This document shows, in pieces, positions 1 through 6,598 of a stretch of 6,746 nt of DNA (positions are counted from its first letter, which is position 1; each line of letters opens with the position of its first letter). Source of the stretch: Gammaproteobacteria bacterium (lineage in GTDB: Bacteria > Pseudomonadota > Gammaproteobacteria > HTCC5015). The position numbers and the translations under genes are program-made. Location of the stretch: contig JAHDBX010000094.1 in assembly GCA_020630145.1 (NCBI GenBank), positions 1 through 6,746 on the forward strand, read 5' to 3'. The notes beneath the pieces are model-generated. The model was not told the DNA's origin. It worked only from the letters and a program-made list of their open reading frames with translations, and ran no database searches.

Positions 1-354
1 ATACGCCCATGCAAAACAAACTGTGCCTACGGGTTTTTCTGCAGTGCCACCGCCTGGGCCTGCAACACCGGTAATTGCTAAGCTCCACTCTGCATGGCTC
101 TTATCTAATGCACCCTCAGCCATTGCTCTAGCAACCTCAAGGCTAACAGCACCATGGCGTTTTATCAAATTATTTGCGACACCGACCATATCAACCTTGG
201 CTTTATTAGAGTAGGTAATAAAACCGCCGTCATACCATGCAGACGAACCGGCTACATCGGTAATGAGTTTACCCACCAAGCCACCTGTACATGATTCAAC
301 TGTGACCAATTTTTCAGTATGCCTTAAAAGCTGTTCTGCTACGTTTAAAAGCAC
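1..354 (-). CDS. pncC: Nicotinamide-nucleotide amidohydrolase (CinA C-terminal family), 5' part only
   Basis: The minus strand encodes the first 118 residues of a PncC/CinA C-terminal-domain protein; the gene runs off the left edge. The family hydrolyses nicotinamide mononucleotide to nicotinate mononucleotide plus ammonia, recycling the NMN released by NAD-dependent DNA ligase. Diagnostic motifs are ESCTGG (residues 20-25) and GVAGPGGGTAEKPVG (96-110), separated by a segment with AGSSAW and YSNKAK, as in E. coli PncC (about 165 aa), so some 45 C-terminal residues are missing. There is no N-terminal molybdopterin-binding CinA domain: an in-frame TAA lies immediately upstream of the chosen GTG start, making this the standalone short form. 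A weak AGGTTG lies about 8 nt before the GTG. It is divergent from mutS; in many gammaproteobacteria pncC lies near mutS or recA. Function is confident by family; the start is the only reasonable upstream choice. Confidence 0.9.
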   Translation of the reverse strand, partial: MLLNVAEQLLRHTEKLVTVESCTGGLVGKLITDVAGSSAWYDGGFITYSNKAKVDMVGVANNLIKRHGAVSLEVARAMAEGALDKSHAEWSLAITGVAGPGGGTAEKPVGTVCFAWAY

Positions 355-478
355 TTAATTTCAACCTATGCCAGAATATTTATTTACCTTACCACCAAGG
401 TTAGCAAGGCTCAACTCCCAAGCTTCAATTCGGGCGGAATAATAAAGCGCTAATAAAAAACTGTTTAAATTTGTTAAG
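355..478. promoter_or_regulatory. Divergent pncC/mutS intergenic region with weak promoter candidates
   Basis: Both flanking genes are transcribed outward, so both promoters should be here. For pncC (minus strand) the best pair I see is TTGAGC, 17 nt, then TAAGGT. For mutS (plus strand) a weak pair is TTAGCA at 401-406, 17 nt, then TTCAAT at 424-429. Both are poor matches to the sigma-70 consensus and would place the two promoters overlapping back to back. A short inverted repeat ACCTT-6-AAGGT (386-401) lies among these elements and could be an operator, but 5-bp arms are easily chance. No LexA-type CTG-N10-CAG box is present. Confidence 0.35.
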
Positions 479-3055
479 ATGGCGCCTATGAGCGAAACCA
501 CTAACCATACTCCTATGATGCAGCAATACTTGCGCATCAAAGCCGATCACCCGCATGAAATGATGTTTTATCGCATGGGTGATTTTTACGAACTCTTTTT
601 TGATGACGCCAAAAAAGCGTCAGATATATTAGGTATTACCCTTACTGCTCGCGGCAAAACGGGCGGTAACCCTATACCTATGGCGGGTATTCCCTATCAT
701 GCAGCCGAATCTTATTTAGCTAAACTCATTGCCGCTAATGAGTCTGTTGTTATTTGTGAACAAGTTGGTGACCCCGCTACAAGCAAAGGCCCCGTTGAAC
801 GACAAGTCAGCCGTATACTAACGCCTGGCACCGTAACCGATGAAGCTTTACTCAACGATAAACACGAATGTTTGCTTGCTGCCATTAACCCCCAAAACAA
901 TAAAATTGGTTTTGCCTATATAGATAGTAGCACCGGTCATTTTGCAGTATTAGAACTTGATACGGAAGAACAATTACAAGCTGAAATTAGTCGTGTAAAA
1001 CCGGTCGAAATTTTATTGCCTGAACATGCACACAATGACAAGCATGACTATGGCTCTGCCGCACTACGTTTACGGCCTGACTGGCATTTTGAACCAGCAT
1101 CGGCCGAGCCAATGCTCAATAAACAATTTGGCAGCAAAGACCTAAGTGGCTTTGGTTGTGAAAACCTACCCCTTGCCATTGGCGCCGCAGGTTGCCTTTT
1201 AAATTATGTGCAAGAAACCCAGAGAACAGCCTTGCCACATATTAATGGCTTACAAACGCTAAACCGAGAACAAAGCCTACAACTTGATGCTGTTAGCCGA
1301 CGCAATTTGGAAATTGAACAAAGCATGCATGGTGATCCGAGCTGTTCTTTATTAGCGGTGCTGGATAACACGCAAACAGCACTCGGCAACCGTTGTTTAC
1401 GCCGCTGGCTAAATCAACCGCTACGCGATCAGAACATTATTAATGCACGTTTAAGTGCTGTAGACACCTTGCTACAAGAGCGCTGTTACGAACAACTGCA
1501 TCCCCCCCTAAAAGAGATTAATGATATAGAACGTATTACCTCACGTATTGCGATAAAGTCCGCCCGCCCGCGCGACTTAAGTGGCTTACGTAGCACGCTA
1601 CAGGTATTGCCTGAACTTAAAAAATATATACCGGCTAACGATAGCTACCTAGCAAACTTGCAAACAGATATTCAAACCCTAGATGACTTACTCGCTACTT
1701 TGCAACAAGCTATTATTGAAGAACCACCTGCGCTAATTCGTGATGGTGGCATGATCTCACCTGGCTACGATAAAGAGCTTGATGAGTTACGCAGCATACG
1801 CGATGACAGCCAAACGTATTTAAATGAGCTTGAAATACGTGAACGCGAACGTACAGGCGTTAATAGTTTAAAAGTGGGCTACAACCGTGTACACGGCTAC
1901 TATATTGAAATTAGCAAAGCGCAAAACGCGACGATCCCTGATGACTATACCCGTCGCCAAACATTAAAAGGCACTGAACGTTATATTACACCCGAACTTA
2001 AAGTGTTCGAAGACAAAGTATTAAGTGCTAAAGACCGCGCCCTATCCCGTGAAAAGGCGCTATATGATGACTTATTAGACGGCATGGCTGTGTATGTAAA
2101 ACCTCTGCAAGATACCGCCAATGCCATTGCCAGCTTAGACACACTTTGCTGCTTTGCTGAACGTGCAAACACGCTGCATTACTGCCGCCCTGAATTTAAC
2201 CAACAAGCCGGCATTCAAATTAAAGCAGGCCGCCATCCTATTATTGAATATATAAGTAACGATAACTTTATTCCTAACGACCTTACCTTCAATAATGAAC
2301 AGCGTTTATTATTGATTACTGGCCCGAATATGGGCGGTAAGTCGACCTATATGCGTCAAACCGCTTTAATTACACTAATGGCTTGCGTTGGTTGCTTTGT
2401 ACCAGCTGAAAGCCTTGTATTAGGCCCTATAGACCGCATATTTACCCGCATAGGGGCTGCTGATGATTTAAGTTCTGGTCGCTCTACTTTCATGGTAGAA
2501 ATGACTGAGGCAGCCAATATATTACACAATGCCACTGAAAACAGTTTGGTATTAATGGATGAAATTGGTCGTGGCACCAGCACCTTTGATGGCTTATCTT
2601 TAGCCTATGCCTGCGCACAACATTTAGCCGCTAAACTTAAAGCATTTACTTTATTCGCCACCCATTACTTTGAACTCACCAGCCTGTCTGACGAATATAG
2701 CAGCATACAAAATGTACATGTATCGGCTACTGAGCACAAAGACCATATTGTCTTTTTATATGCAATAAAAGATGGGCCTGCAAGTCAGAGTTATGGTCTG
2801 CAAGTTGCTAAACTGGCTGGCGTGCCCAGCACGGTAATTCAGCATGCTAAAAAACAGCTTACTTTGCTTGAAAAAGGCAGCATTAACAAAGCAAATAGTC
2901 CGCAAATAGACTTATTTGATAGCCCAATAAGCAACATCACGGAAAATGAGCCTAGCGAAGTAGATACCTTCGTTGCGAGCCTAAATCCTGACGAATTAAC
3001 GCCTAAACAAGCCATGGATGCCCTATATGAACTCAAAGAAATGGCGAATAAATGA
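479..3055 (+). CDS. mutS: DNA mismatch repair protein MutS
   Basis: This is a full-length MutS of 858 aa (E. coli 853). It binds base mismatches and small loops after replication and recruits MutL in an ATP-dependent way. Domain I carries the mismatch-reading F36-Y37-E38 within GDFYELF; connector, lever and clamp domains follow to about residue 567. The ATPase domain has Walker [10 protein letters not shown] (615-623, K621), an ST-rich signature ([13 protein letters not shown]), Walker [13 protein letters not shown] (D694, E695) and H729 in ATHYF. A helix-turn-helix dimerisation region follows (about 767-801). The C-terminal tail has a textbook sliding-clamp motif QIDLF (809-813) and the small oligomerisation domain ([11 protein letters not shown]). 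ATG at 479 gives the same N-terminal spacing as E. coli; ATG at 488 is an alternative, and neither has a clear Shine-Dalgarno. A run of seven C lies at 1502-1508. No terminator is visible downstream. Confidence 0.98.
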   Translation: MAPMSETTNHTPMMQQYLRIKADHPHEMMFYRMGDFYELFFDDAKKASDILGITLTARGKTGGNPIPMAGIPYHAAESYLAKLIAANESVVICEQVGDPATSKGPVERQVSRILTPGTVTDEALLNDKHECLLAAINPQNNKIGFAYIDSSTGHFAVLELDTEEQLQAEISRVKPVEILLPEHAHNDKHDYGSAALRLRPDWHFEPASAEPMLNKQFGSKDLSGFGCENLPLAIGAAGCLLNYVQETQRTALPHINGLQTLNREQSLQLDAVSRRNLEIEQSMHGDPSCSLLAVLDNTQTALGNRCLRRWLNQPLRDQNIINARLSAVDTLLQERCYEQLHPPLKEINDIERITSRIAIKSARPRDLSGLRSTLQVLPELKKYIPANDSYLANLQTDIQTLDDLLATLQQAIIEEPPALIRDGGMISPGYDKELDELRSIRDDSQTYLNELEIRERERTGVNSLKVGYNRVHGYYIEISKAQNATIPDDYTRRQTLKGTERYITPELKVFEDKVLSAKDRALSREKALYDDLLDGMAVYVKPLQDTANAIASLDTLCCFAERANTLHYCRPEFNQQAGIQIKAGRHPIIEYISNDNFIPNDLTFNNEQRLLLITGPNMGGKSTYMRQTALITLMACVGCFVPAESLVLGPIDRIFTRIGAADDLSSGRSTFMVEMTEAANILHNATENSLVLMDEIGRGTSTFDGLSLAYACAQHLAAKLKAFTLFATHYFELTSLSDEYSSIQNVHVSATEHKDHIVFLYAIKDGPASQSYGLQVAKLAGVPSTVIQHAKKQLTLLEKGSINKANSPQIDLFDSPISNITENEPSEVDTFVASLNPDELTPKQAMDALYELKEMANK

Positions 3056-3064
3056 TACATCTGG

Positions 3065-3093
3065 CTGCTTGAAAGTGTAGAGTCAGGTATTAT
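3065..3093 (+). promoter_or_regulatory. Weak candidate promoter for nadK-recN-lipoprotein unit
   Basis: In the 63-bp mutS-nadK gap, TATTAT (3088-3093) matches the sigma-70 -10 box at 5 of 6 positions. The hexamer 17 nt upstream, CTGCTT (3065-3070), is a poor -35. A better -35-like TTGAAA (3069-3074) sits only 13 nt away, too close. Transcription could equally continue from mutS, since no terminator hairpin is seen between them. Confidence 0.25.
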
Positions 3094-3118
3094 TAGCAAA
3101 AACCTTAAAAGACCGTAT

Positions 3119-4003
3119 ATGACAGCTCTTAGCAAAATAGGCATTATTGTCCGCATCGAAAACAGCAAAGTTAAAGACTCGCTTAACTTTCTGCATGCGC
3201 AGTTACAAAAGCTAGGCGCAGATATACTGTTTCATACAAGCTGCCAAGGCATATTGAACGACAATAAAACCCGTTATGTTGACTTTGCTGACTTTGCCGA
3301 CCGAGATGCTTGTATTGTTATTGGCGGTGATGGCACCCTGCTACATGCTTCACGTGCATTGGTAGACCTGAATGTTCCAATTATTGGTATTAATATGGGG
3401 CGGCTAGGCTTCCTTGTTGATATCTCTCCACATGAAGCCAGCAAAAAAATAAGCGAAATATTTAATGGTCATTACAGCACCGAAGAACGGTTTTTATTTC
3501 GAGCTGAAGTTGAAGAAGACAAAGAAATAAAGTCATGCGAACTCGCTGCAAATGATATCGTCATCAGCAACTACCAACATCAACGCATGATTGAGTTACA
3601 AACCTTTGTTGATGGACGCTATATTAACCACGAACGTGCAGACGGTTTAATTGCCTCAACACCCACTGGTTCTACTGCCTATGCATTATCAAGTGGCGGC
3701 CCTATTGTTCACCCCGCATTGAATGTATTAACACTGGTACCTATATGTCCACATTCATTAAGCCATAGACCGTTGGTCATTAGCGCGGACAGCACTATAG
3801 AAATTGTATTAGACTCGAATTCAGAATTTAGAGCACAAGTCTCATTTGACGGCCAATCAGGACAAGTTATCAATCCCGGTGGTTGTGTCCGCATTACACG
3901 TTATGAAAAGACGGTTAAACTGATACATCCACAAGATTATGACTACTTTGGTATCCTACGTGCCAAATTAAATTGGGGTAAAACCTTAACCCCTTCAACA
4001 TAA
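3119..4003 (+). CDS. nadK: NAD kinase
   Basis: This 294-aa cytoplasmic enzyme phosphorylates the 2' hydroxyl of the NAD adenosine ribose to make NADP; E. coli NadK is 292 aa. Visible family motifs are GGDGTLLHAS starting at residue 69 (catalytic Asp 71 in GGDG), GINMGRLGFL, the nucleotide-binding N145-D146 pair (ND rather than NE, a common variant as I recall), RADGLIASTPTGSTAY (STPTGSTAY at 180-188), the glycine-rich SSGGPI, and LVPICPHSLSHRPLV. The C-terminus (HPQDYDYFGIL...KLNWGK) also follows E. coli. ATG 3119 is the only plausible start, placing KIGII, the first beta strand, at the N-terminus; no good Shine-Dalgarno precedes it. A 9-bp tandem duplication encodes the repeated DFA in VDFADFADRD just before the GGDG strand. 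It is followed after 15 bp by recN, so the two are probably cotranscribed. Confidence 0.97.
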   Translation: MTALSKIGIIVRIENSKVKDSLNFLHAQLQKLGADILFHTSCQGILNDNKTRYVDFADFADRDACIVIGGDGTLLHASRALVDLNVPIIGINMGRLGFLVDISPHEASKKISEIFNGHYSTEERFLFRAEVEEDKEIKSCELAANDIVISNYQHQRMIELQTFVDGRYINHERADGLIASTPTGSTAYALSSGGPIVHPALNVLTLVPICPHSLSHRPLVISADSTIEIVLDSNSEFRAQVSFDGQSGQVINPGGCVRITRYEKTVKLIHPQDYDYFGILRAKLNWGKTLTPST

Positions 4004-4018
4004 ATTTATTTATTGACC

Positions 4019-5692
4019 ATGCTTAACCAATTACGAATCAATCATTTTGCTGTTATTGACGAAGTTATTGTCGACTTCGAATCCGGTTCATCCGTACTGA
4101 CCGGCGAAACAGGCGCAGGCAAATCTATTTTGCTTGATGCCCTATCCATGGTACTCGGCGACCGTGCTGACAAAACAGCCGTAAGACATGGGCATGATCG
4201 TGCAGATATCACTGCCATATTTGATATAGCTGATCAACCCGCAGCACGTGACTGGCTTAAAGAGCAAGAGATGGATGTGGATGACGATGTCATCATGCGC
4301 AGAACCATTAGCAGTGATGGAAAATCAAAAGCTTTTATTAATGGTACACCAACCACTCTACAAAGCATGCGTACACTTGGCGAAATGTTAGTCGACATTC
4401 ATGGGCAACATGAACACCAATCGTTAATGAAAGGCGATGTACAGCGACAACGCCTAGATCGATTTGCACACAACGAATCACTGTTACACACTTTGCAGGC
4501 ACAACAACAAAGTATTAAAGCCACTCAAAAAGCCTTAAAGGAACTACAAGGACCAAGCGATGATCGCGAAGAACGCATTGAGTTATTGCAGTTTCAAACA
4601 GACGAATTAGAAAAGCTAGCGATACAAGAGAACGAATGGGAAAACATAACAGAAGAGCATAAACGTTTAACGAATGGTGGTCGCTTACTCGACACCGCCA
4701 ACCGTGCAATTTACCAACTCTATGAATCTGAAAATGACAACGTCAATAGCATCCTTGGACGTATCCAGTATGAAATAGATGAACTCAGTGATGTTGACCC
4801 TAAGCTAAAAGCTGTTAGTGAAAATTTAGAAACAACCACCATCAACTTGCGTGAATCTGTTGATGCATTAAACAGCTATGCAAGCAGCCTTGATATCAAT
4901 CCGCAGCGCATAGAATGGCTCGATCAACGCATGACAGCTATCAATGATTTATGTCGTAAACACCGCGTAGAACCCGAAGCATTAAATACCTTGTTTGAAA
5001 CACTTTCACATGAGTTGGAGCGTTTATCTAGTGCTGGCGACAATATAGAAAAGTTACAGCAAGAGCTTAGCAAGCAACGCGAAGCCTATATGAGCACCGC
5101 ATTAAAAATTAGTACAAGCCGTAAAAAAGCCGCTAAAAAAATATCTGAGCAAGTCAGCCAATATATGCAAGCCATGGGCATGCCCGGCGGCCAGTTTGCT
5201 ATTAATATAGACAGCAACAGCGATGATAACCTGACTGCACATGGTTTAGACAATATTGAATACCAAGTCAGCAGCAATCCTGGCTTACCATTACGCTCAT
5301 TGCGCAAAGTTGCATCCGGCGGCGAACTATCGCGTATAAGTTTAGCGATTCAAATGGCTACTGTAGAAGCTGAAACCATCCCTACCCTTATCTTTGATGA
5401 GGTTGATAGCGGTATTGGTGGAGGCATTGCCGAAGTTGTTGGCCAGCACCTAAGTCAACTTGCAGAGCACAGACAAGTACTATGCATTACTCACTTACCT
5501 CAAGTCGCAGCACAAGCACATAATCATTTATTCGTCAGCAAAGCAGCCAGCGATAGCAGCACTACCAAATCAGAAGTAAACAAACTGACTCAAGAGCAAC
5601 GTATAGAAGAAGTTGCGCGTATGCTAGGCGGCGTAGAGTTAACTGAACAAAGCTTATTGCATGCTAAAGAAATGTTAAAGATCGCTTCTTAG
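4019..5692 (+). CDS. recN: DNA repair ATPase RecN (SMC-like)
   Basis: RecN (557 aa here, E. coli 553) is a cohesin-like SMC-family ATPase that acts with RecA in double-strand-break repair. The N-terminal half-domain has MLNQLRINHFAVI and Walker A GETGAGKS (29-36, K35), and DIHGQHEHQ (126-134) as the Q-loop region. A long charged coiled-coil section spans roughly residues 150-370, with the usual inner hinge-like region. The C-terminal half has the ABC signature SGGELSR (433-439), Walker B TLIFDEVDSGIGG (D460, E461) and the H-loop in ITHLPQVAAQAH (H492), ending ARMLGG and a short helix as in E. coli. I choose ATG 4019 because it aligns exactly with the E. coli start; TTG 4013 would add two residues. 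No Shine-Dalgarno and no LexA box lie in the 15-bp gap after nadK, unlike strongly SOS-controlled E. coli recN, so it probably depends on upstream promoters. Confidence 0.97.
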   Translation: MLNQLRINHFAVIDEVIVDFESGSSVLTGETGAGKSILLDALSMVLGDRADKTAVRHGHDRADITAIFDIADQPAARDWLKEQEMDVDDDVIMRRTISSDGKSKAFINGTPTTLQSMRTLGEMLVDIHGQHEHQSLMKGDVQRQRLDRFAHNESLLHTLQAQQQSIKATQKALKELQGPSDDREERIELLQFQTDELEKLAIQENEWENITEEHKRLTNGGRLLDTANRAIYQLYESENDNVNSILGRIQYEIDELSDVDPKLKAVSENLETTTINLRESVDALNSYASSLDINPQRIEWLDQRMTAINDLCRKHRVEPEALNTLFETLSHELERLSSAGDNIEKLQQELSKQREAYMSTALKISTSRKKAAKKISEQVSQYMQAMGMPGGQFAINIDSNSDDNLTAHGLDNIEYQVSSNPGLPLRSLRKVASGGELSRISLAIQMATVEAETIPTLIFDEVDSGIGGGIAEVVGQHLSQLAEHRQVLCITHLPQVAAQAHNHLFVSKAASDSSTTKSEVNKLTQEQRIEEVARMLGGVELTEQSLLHAKEMLKIAS

Positions 5693-5706
5693 CATATATT
5701 TTCTTG

Positions 5707-6135
5707 ATGAAAAAACGAGAACTTCATATAAGTTATTTTGCACTTAGCGTAATTATATTAAGTGGGTGTTCAAGCATAACAACATGCCCAATAGGCCAGG
5801 TAGAAAAAACGGCTTATGAAGATGGTTTAAATGGTGCACAACTACAGCCCAAGGTAAAACTGTATCAAGAAGCCTGTTTGAAACAAGGTAAAGATATTGA
5901 CCTATCTCAATACACTGAAAACTATCAACAAGGATTAAAACACTACTGCAAACTTAATCTTGCATTTGAACTCGGTCGAAATGGAGGAACATATAGAAAT
6001 GTATGCAGTGACAACTTTACAAAAAAATATTTATCTGGTTTAAAAATATACCAATTAGAAGCCGAGCTAAAGAATGAAGACATCCGCACACCTGCCTTTA
6101 ACAATGGCGTAAACCCCAAATTATTTGAGCACTAA
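5707..6135 (+). CDS. DUF2799-type outer-membrane lipoprotein
   Basis: A 142-aa predicted lipoprotein starting 14 bp after recN, probably in the same transcript. The N-terminus is a short signal peptide: KKRE, a hydrophobic stretch, then lipobox LSGC with lipidation at C21. Serine at +2 and +3 favours Lol sorting to the outer membrane. The mature part carries the pattern I associate with DUF2799: AYEDGLNG (36-43), AC near 57, DLSQY, YQQGLKHYC (73-81), F-x-LGRNGGTYRNVC (87-100). Besides C21 there are cysteines at 27, 57, 81 and 100, which could pair as disulfides in the periplasm. Repeated Y-x-x-G modules (YEDG, YQQG, YLSG) suggest a small helical repeat. Function is unknown. In E. coli the gene after recN is the lipoprotein bamE; this one is not BamE-like in sequence. 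ATG 5707 is preferred over TTG 5704; no Shine-Dalgarno is evident. Confidence 0.85.
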   Translation: MKKRELHISYFALSVIILSGCSSITTCPIGQVEKTAYEDGLNGAQLQPKVKLYQEACLKQGKDIDLSQYTENYQQGLKHYCKLNLAFELGRNGGTYRNVCSDNFTKKYLSGLKIYQLEAELKNEDIRTPAFNNGVNPKLFEH

Positions 6136-6278
6136 GTTAACATTACGAGTGCAAGGCCATATCCCAAGAACAAATGGCAAGCTATTAATTGACGCTTTTT
6201 AATTCCCCTCCTTAATTTATACATAGCTACATCAAAACAAGACGGTCCAATAAACAATGCGAAGATATATGTCATCAT
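6132..6278 (-). CDS. Possible small two-helix membrane protein, convergent with the lipoprotein gene
   Basis: An unrecognised 48-codon minus-strand frame starting at a double ATG (MMTYIFALFIG). It reads as a helical hairpin: a hydrophobic segment (residues 2-22), a basic loop KLRRGIKKRQ (21-30), and a second hydrophobic segment LIACHLFLGYGLALVML (31-47). The basic loop predicts both ends outside and the loop in the cytoplasm. Its TAG overlaps the lipoprotein TAA by 3 bp tail to tail, a compact arrangement typical of real convergent genes. The frame is open back to a TAG at 6326, and GTG 6296 is an alternative start. Against it: no Shine-Dalgarno at either start, rare AGG-AGG arginine codons, and a 13-bp inverted repeat immediately upstream leaving little room for a promoter. 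It may instead be the remnant 3' end of a longer gene, or a chance frame. I do not recognise a family. Confidence 0.4.
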   Translation of the reverse strand: MMTYIFALFIGPSCFDVAMYKLRRGIKKRQLIACHLFLGYGLALVMLT

Positions 6279-6314
6279 ATTAAATGACAAATGCACAACT
6301 TCTTTTAAAACAGA

Positions 6315-6344
6315 AATGCCTAACTAAATACTTAGTTAGGCATT
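6315..6344. repeat. Perfect 13-bp inverted repeat with 4-nt loop (possible terminator)
   Basis: AATGCCTAACTAA at 6315-6327 is exactly complemented by TTAGTTAGGCATT at 6332-6344 around loop ATAC. On the minus strand the stem is followed by TTTCTGTTTT, a broken U-rich tail, which suits an intrinsic terminator for transcription entering from the right. On the plus strand no U tract follows, so as a terminator for the recN-lipoprotein transcript, 180 bp upstream, it would be weak. It could alternatively be a mobile-repeat end or protein-binding palindrome. Confidence 0.6.
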
Positions 6345-6372
6345 AACAGTAGATATAATCTAAAACTATAAT

Positions 6373-6400
6373 TGGTGCCGATGGCCAGAACCGAACTAGA
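6373..6400 (-). other. tRNA-Thr-like 3' end fragment, candidate attachment-site scar
   Basis: Read on the minus strand this folds as the last third of a tRNA: T-stem TCTAG, 7-nt loop TTCGGTT, partner stem CTGGC (four of five pairs, one of them G-U), acceptor strand CATCGGC, discriminator A and encoded CCA. The acceptor plus CCA (CATCGGCACCA) fits gammaproteobacterial tRNA-Thr, whose 5' end would be GCCGATG. No matching 5' acceptor, D arm or anticodon arm lies in the expected position to the right, so this is not a functional tRNA gene. Position 58 of the loop is G instead of the conserved A, indicating decay. tRNA 3' ends are common integrase targets, so a displaced or decayed att site is the likeliest explanation; in that reading the inserted DNA lies to the right. 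Confidence 0.45.
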
Positions 6401-6428
6401 CAAGAAAAATCATCTATTTAGCACATTA

Positions 6429-6445
6429 CGGGGCGTTTTCGGGGC
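6429..6445 (+). repeat. CGGGGC direct repeat, 11-bp period
   Basis: CGGGGC occurs at 6429-6434 and again at 6440-6445 with GTTTT between, one helical turn apart and standing out in AT-rich DNA. The same-face spacing suits a protein dimer or cooperative binding, for example recombinase arm-type sites near the adjacent tRNA-end fragment, but two copies of a hexamer are thin evidence. Confidence 0.4.
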
Positions 6446-6598
6446 ATATTTATCCTAAAAATCTACATACTCAAAAAAAACACATACTTCAATACTATTG
6501 CTATAATTAGCATATATTTTAACAAATATTAAAAAAATCAAAAAGACTGCTTAAATTTACTTTATTATTCGCGTTTGCCGGTTAGTGACTTAAAAAAT

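Larger units (their letters stand above)
6345..6598. other. AT-rich intergenic stretch with no credible gene
   Basis: No coding frame of interest is visible on either strand. The stretch holds the tRNA-3'-end-like fragment and the CGGGGC direct repeat listed separately, then becomes strongly AT-rich. A small hairpin TGCTA-TAAT-TAGCA lies at 6499-6512, followed by a weak AT-only inverted repeat (ATATTT-4-AAATAT). Neither makes a convincing terminator for the right-edge minus-strand frame. Confidence 0.5.

Noticed and set aside
23..214. Plus-strand open frame at the left edge.
   Set aside because: It is antisense to pncC, whose conserved motifs on the minus strand explain this DNA.
461..478. 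CTGTTTAAATTTGTTAAG before mutS as a LexA or other operator.
   Set aside because: CTG is followed after ten bases by TTA, not CAG, and symmetry is poor.
2839..3168. 109-codon minus-strand frame across the mutS-nadK junction.
   Set aside because: It is mostly the shadow of the MutS C-terminus and NadK N-terminus, with no recognisable protein pattern or start signal.
3920..3935. LexA-box-like sequence near the end of nadK (CTG, ten bases, AAG).
   Set aside because: The right half-site is not CAG and the central sequence does not follow the alternating AT pattern; it is also coding sequence for LIHPQ conserved in NadK.
6214..6220. Perfect AAGGAGG on the minus strand as a ribosome-binding site.
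   Set aside because: No start codon follows at usable distance; it lies inside the small ORF as consecutive AGG codons and G-rich sequence.
6291..6345. Short plus-strand frame (about 20 codons) running through the inverted repeat.
   Set aside because: Too short, no ribosome-binding site, and composed largely of the palindrome.
6373..6460. Complete tRNA gene on the minus strand.
   Set aside because: Only T arm, acceptor strand and CCA can be formed; no anticodon arm, D arm or complementary 5' acceptor lies within normal tRNA length.
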